Assembly (NCBI RefSeq): GCF_023806625.1
Contig: NZ_JAMTDX010000113.1
Coordinates: 1 to 54,321, forward strand
Source: Accumulibacter sp.
Lineage (GTDB): Bacteria > Pseudomonadota > Gammaproteobacteria > Burkholderiales > Rhodocyclaceae
Direction of reading: 5' to 3'
Length of the DNA: 54,321 nucleotides
Position 1 is the stretch's first letter; every line of letters starts with the position of its first letter. Shown here piece after piece: positions 8,738 to 17,991 of this stretch. The notes under the pieces are model-generated. The model was not told the origin of the DNA. It saw only the letters and a list, made by a program, of their open reading frames with translations, and ran no database searches. The translations under genes were made by a program, and so were the position numbers.

Positions 8738-9148
8738 CTAGCGGTTGACCCAGGCACCGCCGCGATTGGCCCAGGCCCGGCCGCCGTTGACCCAGGCGCC
8801 GCCGCGGTTGGCCCAGGCCCGGCCACCGTTGGCCCAGGCGCCGCCACGGTTGACCCAGGTGCCGCCGCTGGTCGCCGCGCCGCCGCGGTTGACCCACGCC
8901 GCACCACGGTTGGCCCACGCCCGCCCGCCGTTCGCCCAGGCGACGCCGGCGATCGCCGCGCCTTCGCGATCGAGCAGACTGCCGCCGAAGAGCGCCACCG
9001 CGACCACCGCCTTCGACCACTTGCCGAGGCTCAGCAGGAACTCCCGCCGATCCGGCAACGATTCTGCGTCCTCTACCCCGTCGCCGCCCGCGGAAAGCTG
9101 TCCAGCCTCAGGCTGCCCTGTTCTCGTCTTGTCCTGTTCGCTGCTCAT
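8738..9148 (-). CDS. RiPP precursor with Tat-type leader and nine W-x-N repeats
   Basis: 136 residues. Residues 1-30 are polar. RREFLL (34-39) followed by a hydrophobic stretch AVVAVALFGGSLL (48-59, approximately) matches a twin-arginine signal. From residue 71 to the end the protein is a near-perfect heptad repeat: W-A/V-N then GGRA or RGGA. Trp sits at 71, 78, 85, 98, 105, 112, 119, 126 and 133; one unit (92-97) is degenerate and lacks Trp. Aromatic-x-Asn is the substrate motif of three-residue-cyclophane maturases, and Gly/Arg/Asn-rich repeats recall GrrA. ATG 9148 is preceded by an AGAGGT site. The next two genes encode a companion and the SPASM enzyme. If correct, a multiply crosslinked, already rigid peptide would be exported by Tat. 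Confidence 0.8.
   Translation of the reverse strand: MSSEQDKTRTGQPEAGQLSAGGDGVEDAESLPDRREFLLSLGKWSKAVVAVALFGGSLLDREGAAIAGVAWANGGRAWANRGAAWVNRGGAATSGGTWVNRGGAWANGGRAWANRGGAWVNGGRAWANRGGAWVNR
8741..8938 (-). repeat. 21-bp tandem coding repeat of the W-x-N precursor
   Basis: About nine copies of a 21-bp GC-rich unit encode the heptads WANRGGA, WVNRGGA and WANGGRA. The units alternate irregularly, and one 18-bp degenerate unit (residues 92-97) breaks the period. Such arrays expand and contract by slippage, so copy number may differ between strains. Confidence 0.85.
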
Positions 9149-9226
9149 GCCGCACCTCTCTCGATCACCCGATGGCTCGTTGCCCGCTGCCGGCCCCGAC
9201 CCGCGCCCGACGCAGCGCGAAGTGAC

Positions 9227-9271
9227 ACTCTAGGCCAGTCCTCGCCGGCCACCGTTGACCCAAGTCAACGG
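9227..9271 (-). promoter_or_regulatory. FNR/FixK-type class II promoter of the cyclophane operon
   Basis: A perfect 8-bp inverted repeat CCGTTGAC/GTCAACGG (9252-9271, 4-bp spacer) contains TTGA-N6-TCAA at 9255-9268. On the minus strand TAGAGT (9232 to 9227) is a fair -10. With the start at 9220, the box centre falls at -41.5, the class II position for CRP/FNR activators. The precursor ATG is 72 nt downstream. Confidence 0.55.
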
Positions 9272-9307
9272 CAAGCCATCACCCTCCAACTGGGAAACAA
9301 GCGGACT

Positions 9308-9384
9308 GGAAAAAAGGGGACGGAAAAAAGGGGACAGACCCCGTTTTCTGCCCTGCAGAAAACGGGGTCTGTCCCCTTTTTTCC
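9308..9384. repeat. REP-like palindrome, copy 1
   Basis: Arms of 30 nt at 9322-9351 and 9355-9384 pair perfectly around a 3-nt loop; the core is GGGGACAGACCCC/GGGGTCTGTCCCC. A 14-bp direct duplication of the arm start lies at 9308-9321. It sits between the divergent cyclophane promoter and the hemerythrin stop codon and could also end transcription, since T-runs flank both arms. Confidence 0.8.
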
Positions 9385-9413
9385 TCGACTTGTCAGCCCT
9401 CGTCGAGCAGCGC

Positions 9414-9815
9414 CTACATCACTAGCGAAAGGTGAGCACCCAAGCGCAAGTCGGTGGTCAGTATGTGCTCGGTCAGCCAGTGCTCGAGGAACTCGAGATG
9501 GTCGCCGATCACCGCATCGCCCCCCTGAAGGATTCGCCGCTGCAGTTCCCTGGCGCTTTCGATCAGGTCCCGATGCTCGGCCTTGTGCTCCTCGATGGCC
9601 GGATAACCATGCTTGAGCATCAACCGCTCCTCGTGGCTGAAGTGCCAGACCGTACAGTTGATCAGTTCTTCCAGCGTCGCCGCGAGATACTCCGGGGACT
9701 CCCCTGCGCTGACCGAGTGATTGAGAAGGTTGAAGATGTTCACCAGCCTGCGGTGATCGTCGTCGATTTCGTCGACGCCGACGCTCAGTATCTCGTCCCA
9801 GACGATGTCCTTCAT
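9414..9815 (-). CDS. bacteriohemerythrin
   Basis: 133 residues, the normal single-domain length. It contains the set of di-iron ligands: H21 in DDDHRRL, HFSHEERLM, the HKAEH pair, and HWLTEHILTTD near the C terminus. Such proteins bind O2 reversibly and store, sense or deliver it in the cytosol. The frame continues upstream to 10715, but ATG 9815 is preceded by AGGAG (GACAGGAGTGGAACC) and begins the domain (MKDIVWDE). It lies between two REP-like palindromes next to a putatively oxygen-regulated operon. Confidence 0.9.
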   Translation of the reverse strand: MKDIVWDEILSVGVDEIDDDHRRLVNIFNLLNHSVSAGESPEYLAATLEELINCTVWHFSHEERLMLKHGYPAIEEHKAEHRDLIESARELQRRILQGGDAVIGDHLEFLEHWLTEHILTTDLRLGAHLSLVM

Positions 9816-10130
9816 GGTTCCACTCCTGTCAGCAATGACCGACCCCGGGCGTGGGGCAGGACGACCCCGACCATGCGGCGCTCGACAGACACGGTCGAGG
9901 GCGCTGCGCTCACCGCCCACGAGCGAATCGCCCATTCCTCCACTGGCTCCTGCGCGGCCAAGGCTCCTGCGAGGCTCGTCGCGGCGACCTCCGCAAAGCG
10001 GTGCAAAGAAAGAGTGGCGACTGCCCCGCAGTAGGCGTGCGTCGCCTAGCGCCGCAAAGGCGCATCCGACCACGGGCATTGTAAGGCAGCCGCCTGCCCG
10101 GTCAACGGCTTTTGCAAAATGGCAAGAACG
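9816..10130. other. intergenic region upstream of bacteriohemerythrin
   Basis: About 315 bp without a recognisable gene; it must contain the hemerythrin promoter. I see no clear promoter hexamers and no FNR-type box. Confidence 0.4.
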
Positions 10131-10142
10131 GGGCAAAAATGC

Positions 10143-10209
10143 AAAAATGGGGACAGACCACGTTTTCTGCCCGTTTTCTCCCGGGGAAATGGGGTCTGTC
10201 CCCATTTTT
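10143..10209. repeat. REP-like palindrome, copy 2
   Basis: Outer arms AAAAATGGGGACAGACC and GGTCTGTCCCCATTTTT pair over about 17 bp, with an imperfect inner part holding TTTTCT and GGGGAAA segments. It shares the GGGACAGACC core with the element at 9308-9384, so the two belong to one repeat family. Confidence 0.75.
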
Positions 10210-10214
10210 CCCCC

Positions 10215-10541
10215 TTTCTTCCACCAACCCCGAGCGAAAAGCTCGGGCAGCGAAGCATCGAGGGACGCCGACTTGTCGGGCTTGTCGCCTTCCTTGCGCC
10301 GACGCGCGAGACGCGACGACATCGCCTCCTTCAGCGTCTCCAGTGCATCACCCTGGCCAAACACCTTCGCCACCGCGTAGCCGTCGAGAGCGAAGTTCAT
10401 GATGTCGCTGCCCAGCGCCATTTCGGTATCCTCGGCCTTGGCCGCCAGCCAGCGCAACCGCGGACGCAGCAGATCGAGACTGCGATCGCTCTCCTGACCG
10501 CCCGAGAACGTGCAGAGGATGGTCGAGGCGAGCGCGACCGG
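10215..10541 (-). pseudogene. remnant of an unidentified coding sequence
   Basis: About 108 codons in one minus-strand frame look like real protein (AEDTEMALGSDIMNFALDGY, then DALETLKEAMSSRL) with a Lys/Arg-rich tail. No start codon with a ribosome site is present, and upstream codons turn Pro/Arg rich in all frames. Downstream the frame runs into the second REP-like element and on into the hemerythrin gene without a stop. I read it as the 3' part of a gene whose 5' end was lost. The family is unknown. Confidence 0.35.
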
Positions 10542-10626
10542 CGCGCCTGCGGAGCGCCGCGACGGTGGTCGCCACGGTCGTGCGCCAGGGGTTTTCCCGG
10601 AACAGCTTGCGCGGCGCCCGCGGTGG

Positions 10627-11079
10627 TCAGGTGCTCGATCCTGAGCCGGCCGGCCGGGCCTCCGCTTCGCTGGCCGGAAGACCGCTGCGCGCGGCCGCGA
10701 ACTGCGGCAGGCCATCGGCGATGATCTCCCACGGCGCCTTCGAGTCGACGTGGATGTGATACGCGTTGCGGCATGCGAAGGGCGTTTCGACGGTGCCGAG
10801 CCGCAGCCGCCTGATCCCCGGCAGGTCCTCGCGCGCGCTGTAGATCGGGCTGCCGCAGTTCGTGCAGAATACGCGGGCCTTGTCGGGAACCGCCCGGTAC
10901 TCCCTGAGCAGATCCTGGCCGCAGATGATCCGGAAGCGTGAGGCGTCGACCGGACTGACGGCGACCTACGCCGAGCCCTGCGCCTTCCTGCACATCGAGC
11001 AGTGGCAGATGGAGATTTCCTCGATCTCGCCGTCGTACTCGTAGCGCACGCCGTTGCACAGACAGCCGCCGACGATCAT
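10627..11079 (-). pseudogene. GFA-family (glutathione-dependent formaldehyde-activating-like) gene with amber codon
   Basis: Read through as one frame of 150 codons plus stop, it gives a complete GFA/CENP-V-like protein: GGCLCNGVRYEYDGE with the first zinc Cys pair, CHCSMCRKAQGSA, then FCTNCGSPIY and VDSKAPW. Codon 38 is TAG (10966-10968), exactly where the family usually has an aromatic residue after GSA, so one C-to-G change in TAC explains it. No frameshift is seen. The start ATG 11079 has no obvious Shine-Dalgarno. Either a recent pseudogene or a sequencing error. Confidence 0.75.
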
Positions 11080-11185
11080 CGCCGACTCCCTCGAGGATGC
11101 GGCGCCCGGGTACGTTGGCCGGCTGGCCGCGTCGTGTCGGCGCCGAGCCGTCGCGCGCCGGTCATCGATCGTCGGTCCCGGGCGC

Positions 11186-13162
<1,977 letters not shown>

Positions 13163-13205
13163 CCCTTCCCTCCCCCAGGTCAGGTTGGTCGATTCGCCGC
13201 CGCCG

Positions 13206-13613
13206 TCAGGCGGGCAGCTCGGCGCGCAGCGTCTCGGGGATCGGCACCGACTTGCCGGTCGACACGTCCATCCAGACGATCTTCGAGTCGCCGGTGGCGT
13301 AGATCGTCTCTTCGCCCTGGAGGCGGATCTCGTAGTGCGTCGGGATGCTGCTGCGCCCGGGATGGCCGCAGTACATGCGCACTTCGACGACGCCCGGGTA
13401 GTTGAGCGGGACGAGGAAGGTGCAGCTGGCGTTGATGATCACTGGCGCAGAGCCGCGCGGCATGACCTGGAAGCCGAGCTGCTCGAGGTATTCCACTCGC
13501 GCCTGCTCCATATAGCGGAAGTAGATCGTGTTGTTGACGTGTCCGTAGGCGTCCATGTCGCCCCAGCGAATCGGGATCAGGGTCGTCTGGACGAGCTTGC
13601 GTGGGCTGTGCAT
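13206..13613 (-). CDS. acyl-CoA thioesterase, 4HBT hot-dog fold
   Basis: 135 residues with the 4-hydroxybenzoyl-CoA thioesterase signature: [20 protein letters not shown], with the catalytic Asp in [12 protein letters not shown], then [12 protein letters not shown] and strands ending in [14 protein letters not shown]. It hydrolyses an acyl-CoA to acid and CoA; chain length is not readable. GGAAA precedes the ATG. It lies between acyl-CoA dehydrogenase and acetoacetyl-CoA synthetase, so it may relieve CoA trapping in that pathway. Confidence 0.85.
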   Translation of the reverse strand: MHSPRKLVQTTLIPIRWGDMDAYGHVNNTIYFRYMEQARVEYLEQLGFQVMPRGSAPVIINASCTFLVPLNYPGVVEVRMYCGHPGRSSIPTHYEIRLQGEETIYATGDSKIVWMDVSTGKSVPIPETLRAELPA

Positions 13614-13691
13614 ATGGATTTCCTTTCCCGGCCGGACAGCGGGGACACGCTGCCGGCCGCAGCAGCGGCCGCGGCCCGACTGCCTGCGGCC

Positions 13692-13723
13692 GCGGAAAGC
13701 GGGCCGCGCGGCCCGCTTTCCGC
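13692..13723 (-). terminator. hairpin after the acyl-CoA dehydrogenase gene
   Basis: A perfect 14-bp stem (13692-13705 with 13710-13723, loop GCGC) lies 9 bp past the stop of the minus-strand dehydrogenase gene. No T-run follows on that strand, so it may be a weak terminator or an mRNA-stabilising hairpin. Confidence 0.5.
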
Positions 13724-13731
13724 CTGGTCGA

Positions 13732-15525
13732 TCAGAACATGCCTTCGGGCAGGTCGAGGACGCCGGCGGCGCCGCTGACCACGCTGCTCGCCAGGCCTGG
13801 CGCCTGGGCGAGGACGTGGTCGGCGTAGAAGCGGCTGGTGACGATTTTCGCCGGGTAGAACGGGTCGCTGTCGCCGGCGTCGATCTTCCGCTGGGAGACC
13901 AGCGCGGCGCGGGCCATCTGCCAGCCGCCGGCGACAGTGCCGAGGAGCATCAGGAAGGGGACGGCACCGGCCGCCGCGGCACGGACGTCGCGGCCGTAGT
14001 TGGCGACGATCCACTCGCCGGCCTCGGCGAGCGCGTCGACGCCGGCGGCCAGCCGGCTGCCGATCGCTGCGAAGTGCTCGCCCGGGCAGGCGGCGAGCTG
14101 GCCGTCGAGGTCGCGCATCATCGCGATCACCGCTTTCAGCGTCGACCCGCCTTCGCGGGCGATCTTGCGCCCGATCAGGTCGTTGGCCTGGATTCCGGTG
14201 GTGCCTTCGTAAATCGTCGAGATCTGCGCGTCGCGCAGGTGCTGCGCCGCGCCGGTCTCCTCGACGTAGCCCATCCCGCCGTGTACCTGGATGCCGATCG
14301 AGGCGATGTCGACGCCCGACTCGGTGCTCCAGCCCTTGACCACCGGGATCATCAGGTCGACGAAGGCCTGGTTGCGCTTGCGCGTTTCGCCGTCGGGATG
14401 ATTCGCGGCGGCGTCGTGTGCAGCGGCGACGACGTAGGCCAGCGCGCGGGTCGCTTCGGCGCGCGACTTCATGGTCATCAGCATCCGGCGTACGTCGGGG
14501 TGGCGGATGATCGGCACCTTCGGCCGACCGCGGACGCCGATGTCCGGGCTCTGGATGCGCTCGCGCGCATAGTCACGGGCGCGTTGGTACGCCCGCTCGC
14601 AAGCGGCGACGCCTTCGAGACCGACGCCGAAGCGCGCGGCGTTCATCATGATGAACATGTATTCGAGACCGCGGTTCTCTTCGCCGACGAGGTGCCCGAT
14701 GGCGCCGCTGTGGTCGCCGAAGGCCATCACCGCGGTCGGGCTGGCGTGGATGCCCAGCTTGTGCTCGATCGACACGCAGTACGCGTCGTTGCGCGCGCCG
14801 AGGCTGCCGTCGGCGTTGACCAGGAACTTCGGAACAACGAACAGCGAGATGCCCTTGACGCCTTCGGGTGCGGTCGGGGTGCGCGCGAGGACGAGATGGA
14901 TGATGTTCTCGGCCATGTCGTGGTCCCCATAGGTGATGAAGATTTTCTGGCCGTAGATCCGGTAGCTGCCGTCGGGCTGGGGCTCGGCACGCGCGCGCAC
15001 GGCGGCGAGGTCGGAACCGGCGCTCGGTTCGGTGAGGTTCATCGTCCCGGTCCACACACCGCTGACCATCTTCTCGAGGTAGGTCTTCTTGAGCTCGTCC
15101 GAGCCGCTGAGGACGAGCGCCTCGATCGCCCCGGTGGTCAGCAGCGGACAGAGCGAGAACGAGTGATTGGCCGACTTCCACATCTCGGCGACCGCCGCGG
15201 CGACGACCTTGGGCAGCCCCTGGCCGCCCCACTCGGGTTCGCTGCCGAGCGCCGTCCAGCCGCTTTCGGCGAACAGCCGGTAGGCGTCGGCAAACCCGGG
15301 CGGCATGGTCACTGCCTTGTCGTGCCACTTCGCGCCTTCCTGATCACCCGGCCAGTTGAGCGGCGAGAGAACCTCCTCGGCGAAGCGCGCGGCTTCCTCG
15401 AGGATCGCATCGACGAGGTCGGGCGTCGCCTCCTCGTAGCCGGGCAGCTGCGCAACCTCTTCGAGCCCGGCGAGTTCATTGAGCACGAACTGCATGTCGC
15501 GGACCGGGGCAACGTATTCACTCAT
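13732..15525 (-). CDS. acyl-CoA dehydrogenase (DmdC/long form, with C-terminal extension)
   Basis: 597 residues, matching the long acyl-CoA dehydrogenase subgroup (about 590-600) that carries an extra C-terminal domain, as in DmdC. FAD-binding and substrate segments include MNLTEPSAGSDLAAV and GQKIFITYGDHD; the catalytic Glu is in STIYEGTTGIQANDLIGRK. It oxidises an acyl-CoA to the 2-enoyl-CoA and passes electrons to ETF, encoded a few kb upstream on the same strand. AAGGAG precedes the ATG. Confidence 0.9.
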   Translation of the reverse strand: MSEYVAPVRDMQFVLNELAGLEEVAQLPGYEEATPDLVDAILEEAARFAEEVLSPLNWPGDQEGAKWHDKAVTMPPGFADAYRLFAESGWTALGSEPEWGGQGLPKVVAAAVAEMWKSANHSFSLCPLLTTGAIEALVLSGSDELKKTYLEKMVSGVWTGTMNLTEPSAGSDLAAVRARAEPQPDGSYRIYGQKIFITYGDHDMAENIIHLVLARTPTAPEGVKGISLFVVPKFLVNADGSLGARNDAYCVSIEHKLGIHASPTAVMAFGDHSGAIGHLVGEENRGLEYMFIMMNAARFGVGLEGVAACERAYQRARDYARERIQSPDIGVRGRPKVPIIRHPDVRRMLMTMKSRAEATRALAYVVAAAHDAAANHPDGETRKRNQAFVDLMIPVVKGWSTESGVDIASIGIQVHGGMGYVEETGAAQHLRDAQISTIYEGTTGIQANDLIGRKIAREGGSTLKAVIAMMRDLDGQLAACPGEHFAAIGSRLAAGVDALAEAGEWIVANYGRDVRAAAAGAVPFLMLLGTVAGGWQMARAALVSQRKIDAGDSDPFYPAKIVTSRFYADHVLAQAPGLASSVVSGAAGVLDLPEGMF

Positions 15526-15558
15526 CTGTTTCTCCTTGCAGGGGGTTGGACTCTGTGG

Positions 15559-17256
15559 TCAGTGGCGTGACTGGTGAGTGGCCGCCGCGCTGGCGGCGAT
15601 CTCGCTCAGCAAGAGGATCTCCTCGACGATCGGCAGGCTGAAGCCGCGGCGGCCGCCGTCACGGTTGTCGCGGAGCAGCTTTTCGAGGTACTCGGAACAG
15701 GCCGCGGTTCCCCAGAGCGTGACGATCTGATCGCGGATGCGCGGAATCTCCTCGATCGTCGTCGGCTCGACGAGCGACATCTCGGCCGGCTCGGCTGCCG
15801 CCTGGCGAGACTCCCGATCGCGGTCCCAGCGCAGGATTTCGACGTTGAAGTTGCGGTTCAGCCGCTGCGTCAGCGCTTCGAACTCCTCGCGCATGCCGTT
15901 CTCCTGGTAGATCTCGAGCAGGCGAATCCACGGGCGCAGCGACTCCTGCGGCTGCTCGGCGAGGAACTCCTCGAGCGTCCTCGCCGCACCGCCGACCCGG
16001 CCGAAGGAGAGCATGATCTCGGCGAGTTCGAGTGCCGGCGCCGCGCCGCTCGGCTGCGCTTCCGGCAGATTCAGAACCGGCGGTGACGCGGGCTCGGCGA
16101 GCGGAGCCGCGCTGGTCGGGGGAGCCTCTGCGGGTCCCGGGACGGCCACGCGCGAGGGTTCCGGGGCGGCCACTGGCGACGCCGGCCGGCGCTGGCTGTC
16201 GGGTGCCGACGGTGCTGCGCGCAGTGGGGTCTCGCCAGCCGCGGCAGCGCCTGCCGCTCGCTCGGCTGCCGCCCCCGCACTGAATGGCACCGCCTCGCGC
16301 CGGACCCTTCCGGCGATCGTCGTCGGGGAATCGGGCACGCTGAACGGCGCCTGGGGTGCGGCGGCCGGCGCCTCGCCAACGCGCCGGCGATGAAAGAGAA
16401 CCAGCAGGACGAGCGGCAGGACCACTGCTAGGCCGCCATAGAGCAGCCACGACAGCTCGTCGTCGGCCGGCGGCGGAACAGGTCGCGATGCGGGCGCCGG
16501 TGCACGCGGCGCGGCGCTGACCGCGGGCGCGCCGGAGCTCTCGGCCGGGGACTGGCCGCCTGAACCAGCCGCTGCCGAGTCGGGCAGCGAGCCAGCGGCG
16601 GCCGCGAGCCGTTGCTCGGCCCTCTTGAGCTCGGCGACGTTGGCTTCCAGCCACGCCAGGCGCTCGTTGAGCGCCTCTTCGCTGAGCAGCGGATCGCTGC
16701 GCAGTTGCAGCGCGCGGTGCTCGAGGCGCAGCAGATCCCGGCTCAGGCGGCTGTCCGTGCCGCCGGCCGCGGCAGAGAGTTCGTCGGTCAGACGCAACGC
16801 ATTCGCTTCCTCGCCCGGGGAAGCCGGCGGAGCGGCGGCATCCCGGCCTCTCGCCGGCGGCGTAGCGGCGGCCACCGGTGCGGCAAGCGTCAGCGTGTAC
16901 TGACGGAGGACTTCGGCGCCGCATTCGGAGCGCAGGCCGATATGGATCACCGGGTCGCCGACCGGCGCCTGCGAGACAATCGACAGCGTGCCGCGATCGG
17001 CATCGCGCCGGTAGCTGAGCCTCGCCGCGGTCAGCCAGGGCAGGTCGTCGGACGTCTTCTCCGGGCGATAGAGCTTCAGGCAGGCCGGGTCGAAGCGCTC
17101 GGCCGGGTGCGCCCTGACCTCGAGTTCGGCGCGGAGGACTTCGCCCGTCCGGGAAGTGCTGCGCAGTTCGCCGAGACCGATCGCCCGCGCCGGGAAGGCC
17201 AGCAATGATCCCGACAGCGCGACGAACAGCGTCAGTCCAAGGGTTCGCCATGCCAT
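15559..17256 (-). CDS. FimV/HubP-like pole-organising or pilus-assembly protein
   Basis: 565 residues from ATG 17256, chosen because AAGGAG precedes it and a Sec signal (LGLTLFVALSGSLLAFPARA) starts there; the frame is open to 17325 but would overlap the previous gene. A FimV N-terminal domain follows (IGLGELRSTSRTGEVLRAEL, with ESACLKL-like FDPACLKLYRP). Then come a coiled segment (about 180-215), a Pro/Ala linker, one transmembrane helix (LLYGGLAVVLPLVLLVLF) and a TPR-like C-terminal part (LELAEIMLSFGRVGGAARTL). FimV proteins place type IV pilus or polar machinery. It is shorter than typical FimV and sits among fatty-acid genes. Confidence 0.75.
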   Translation of the reverse strand: MAWRTLGLTLFVALSGSLLAFPARAIGLGELRSTSRTGEVLRAELEVRAHPAERFDPACLKLYRPEKTSDDLPWLTAARLSYRRDADRGTLSIVSQAPVGDPVIHIGLRSECGAEVLRQYTLTLAAPVAAATPPARGRDAAAPPASPGEEANALRLTDELSAAAGGTDSRLSRDLLRLEHRALQLRSDPLLSEEALNERLAWLEANVAELKRAEQRLAAAAGSLPDSAAAGSGGQSPAESSGAPAVSAAPRAPAPASRPVPPPADDELSWLLYGGLAVVLPLVLLVLFHRRRVGEAPAAAPQAPFSVPDSPTTIAGRVRREAVPFSAGAAAERAAGAAAAGETPLRAAPSAPDSQRRPASPVAAPEPSRVAVPGPAEAPPTSAAPLAEPASPPVLNLPEAQPSGAAPALELAEIMLSFGRVGGAARTLEEFLAEQPQESLRPWIRLLEIYQENGMREEFEALTQRLNRNFNVEILRWDRDRESRQAAAEPAEMSLVEPTTIEEIPRIRDQIVTLWGTAACSEYLEKLLRDNRDGGRRGFSLPIVEEILLLSEIAASAAATHQSRH

Positions 17257-17299
17257 CAGCCGCGCACGCTCCTTCCAGGAAAGCAGACTGAGGAGGCCA

Positions 17300-17965
17300 T
17301 CATTTCTTGCCCAGGAGTTGTGCATCCTCGAAGCCCGTCAGCAGGTGCGGTCGATAGACGGCGAGCAGCGTGACGAGCATTCCCGACAGCCAGGCTTCGG
17401 AGAAGCCGAGGAGCAGGAAGTACGGCAGGTACTCGCTGGTGAGATACTCGCCCGGGTACGCGCCGGCCAGCGCGAGAACCAGACACGCCGCGCCGCCGAC
17501 GGCGACCACGGCCAGCGCCGAGGCGAAGAAGCCCTTGCAGAAGATGTAGATGAACAGGTGCCGAGGGAACAGCCGGTCGATCAGCTGATGCACGCTGTGA
17601 CTCGCTGCGACGCCGACCCCGGCCATCAGCAGCGCGTTGAGGGCAAAGGTTTCGCCGCCGGCGGCGCCGTTGAGAGTCACTCCGACGACGACCAGCGAGA
17701 GGCCAATGAACGCGAGCTGCCAGCCGAAACAGAGGGTAAACAGCGTCGCACCGAGCAGGTGCAGCGAGAGGCCCGGCTTGACGCCGGCTCTGAGCTGCCA
17801 GAAGATGGACAGGACGACAATCATCGCCAGAAAGGCGTTGAGCCGGGCGCCGTCGGCGAGCACCGCCCACGGCGCCCGACGCACGGCCGTGAAGGCGAGC
17901 ACCGCGTAGACGAGCCAGCCGAGCAGCGTCCAGCTGCCGTCGACCAGGCCGTCCGGCAGGTTCAT
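17300..17965 (-). CDS. CbiM-like energy-coupling-factor permease (solo S component)
   Basis: 221 residues with six or seven membrane helices. It begins MNLPDG, a variant of the MHIPDG start of CbiM, whose N-terminal residues bind the metal ion. GVAASHSVHQLIDR carries the conserved His region. CbiM proteins take up Co2+ or Ni2+ with CbiQO-type energisers, none of which is encoded here; proteobacteria have many such solo forms. No clear ribosome site lies in the 26 bp after etfA. Confidence 0.7.
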   Translation of the reverse strand: MNLPDGLVDGSWTLLGWLVYAVLAFTAVRRAPWAVLADGARLNAFLAMIVVLSIFWQLRAGVKPGLSLHLLGATLFTLCFGWQLAFIGLSLVVVGVTLNGAAGGETFALNALLMAGVGVAASHSVHQLIDRLFPRHLFIYIFCKGFFASALAVVAVGGAACLVLALAGAYPGEYLTSEYLPYFLLLGFSEAWLSGMLVTLLAVYRPHLLTGFEDAQLLGKK

Positions 17966-17991
17966 GCGGCGCGCGGCTGCCGGCGAGACGC

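Noticed and set aside
8741-8938. Tandem 21-bp repeats as a CRISPR array
   Set aside because: The units are directly adjacent with no spacers and encode a regular in-frame heptad, so they are coding repeats.
9322-9384. Perfect hairpin as only an intrinsic terminator
   Set aside because: The related second copy at 10143-10209 and the duplicated arm indicate a dispersed repeat; it may also terminate transcription.
9816-10715. Long N-terminal extension of bacteriohemerythrin
   Set aside because: The frame is open but crosses a REP-like palindrome and lacks protein features near the domain; ATG 9815 has a good ribosome site.
10966-10968. TAG in the GFA gene as pyrrolysine or programmed suppression
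   Set aside because: GFA proteins do not use pyrrolysine and no pyl genes are in view; a point mutation from TAC is simpler.
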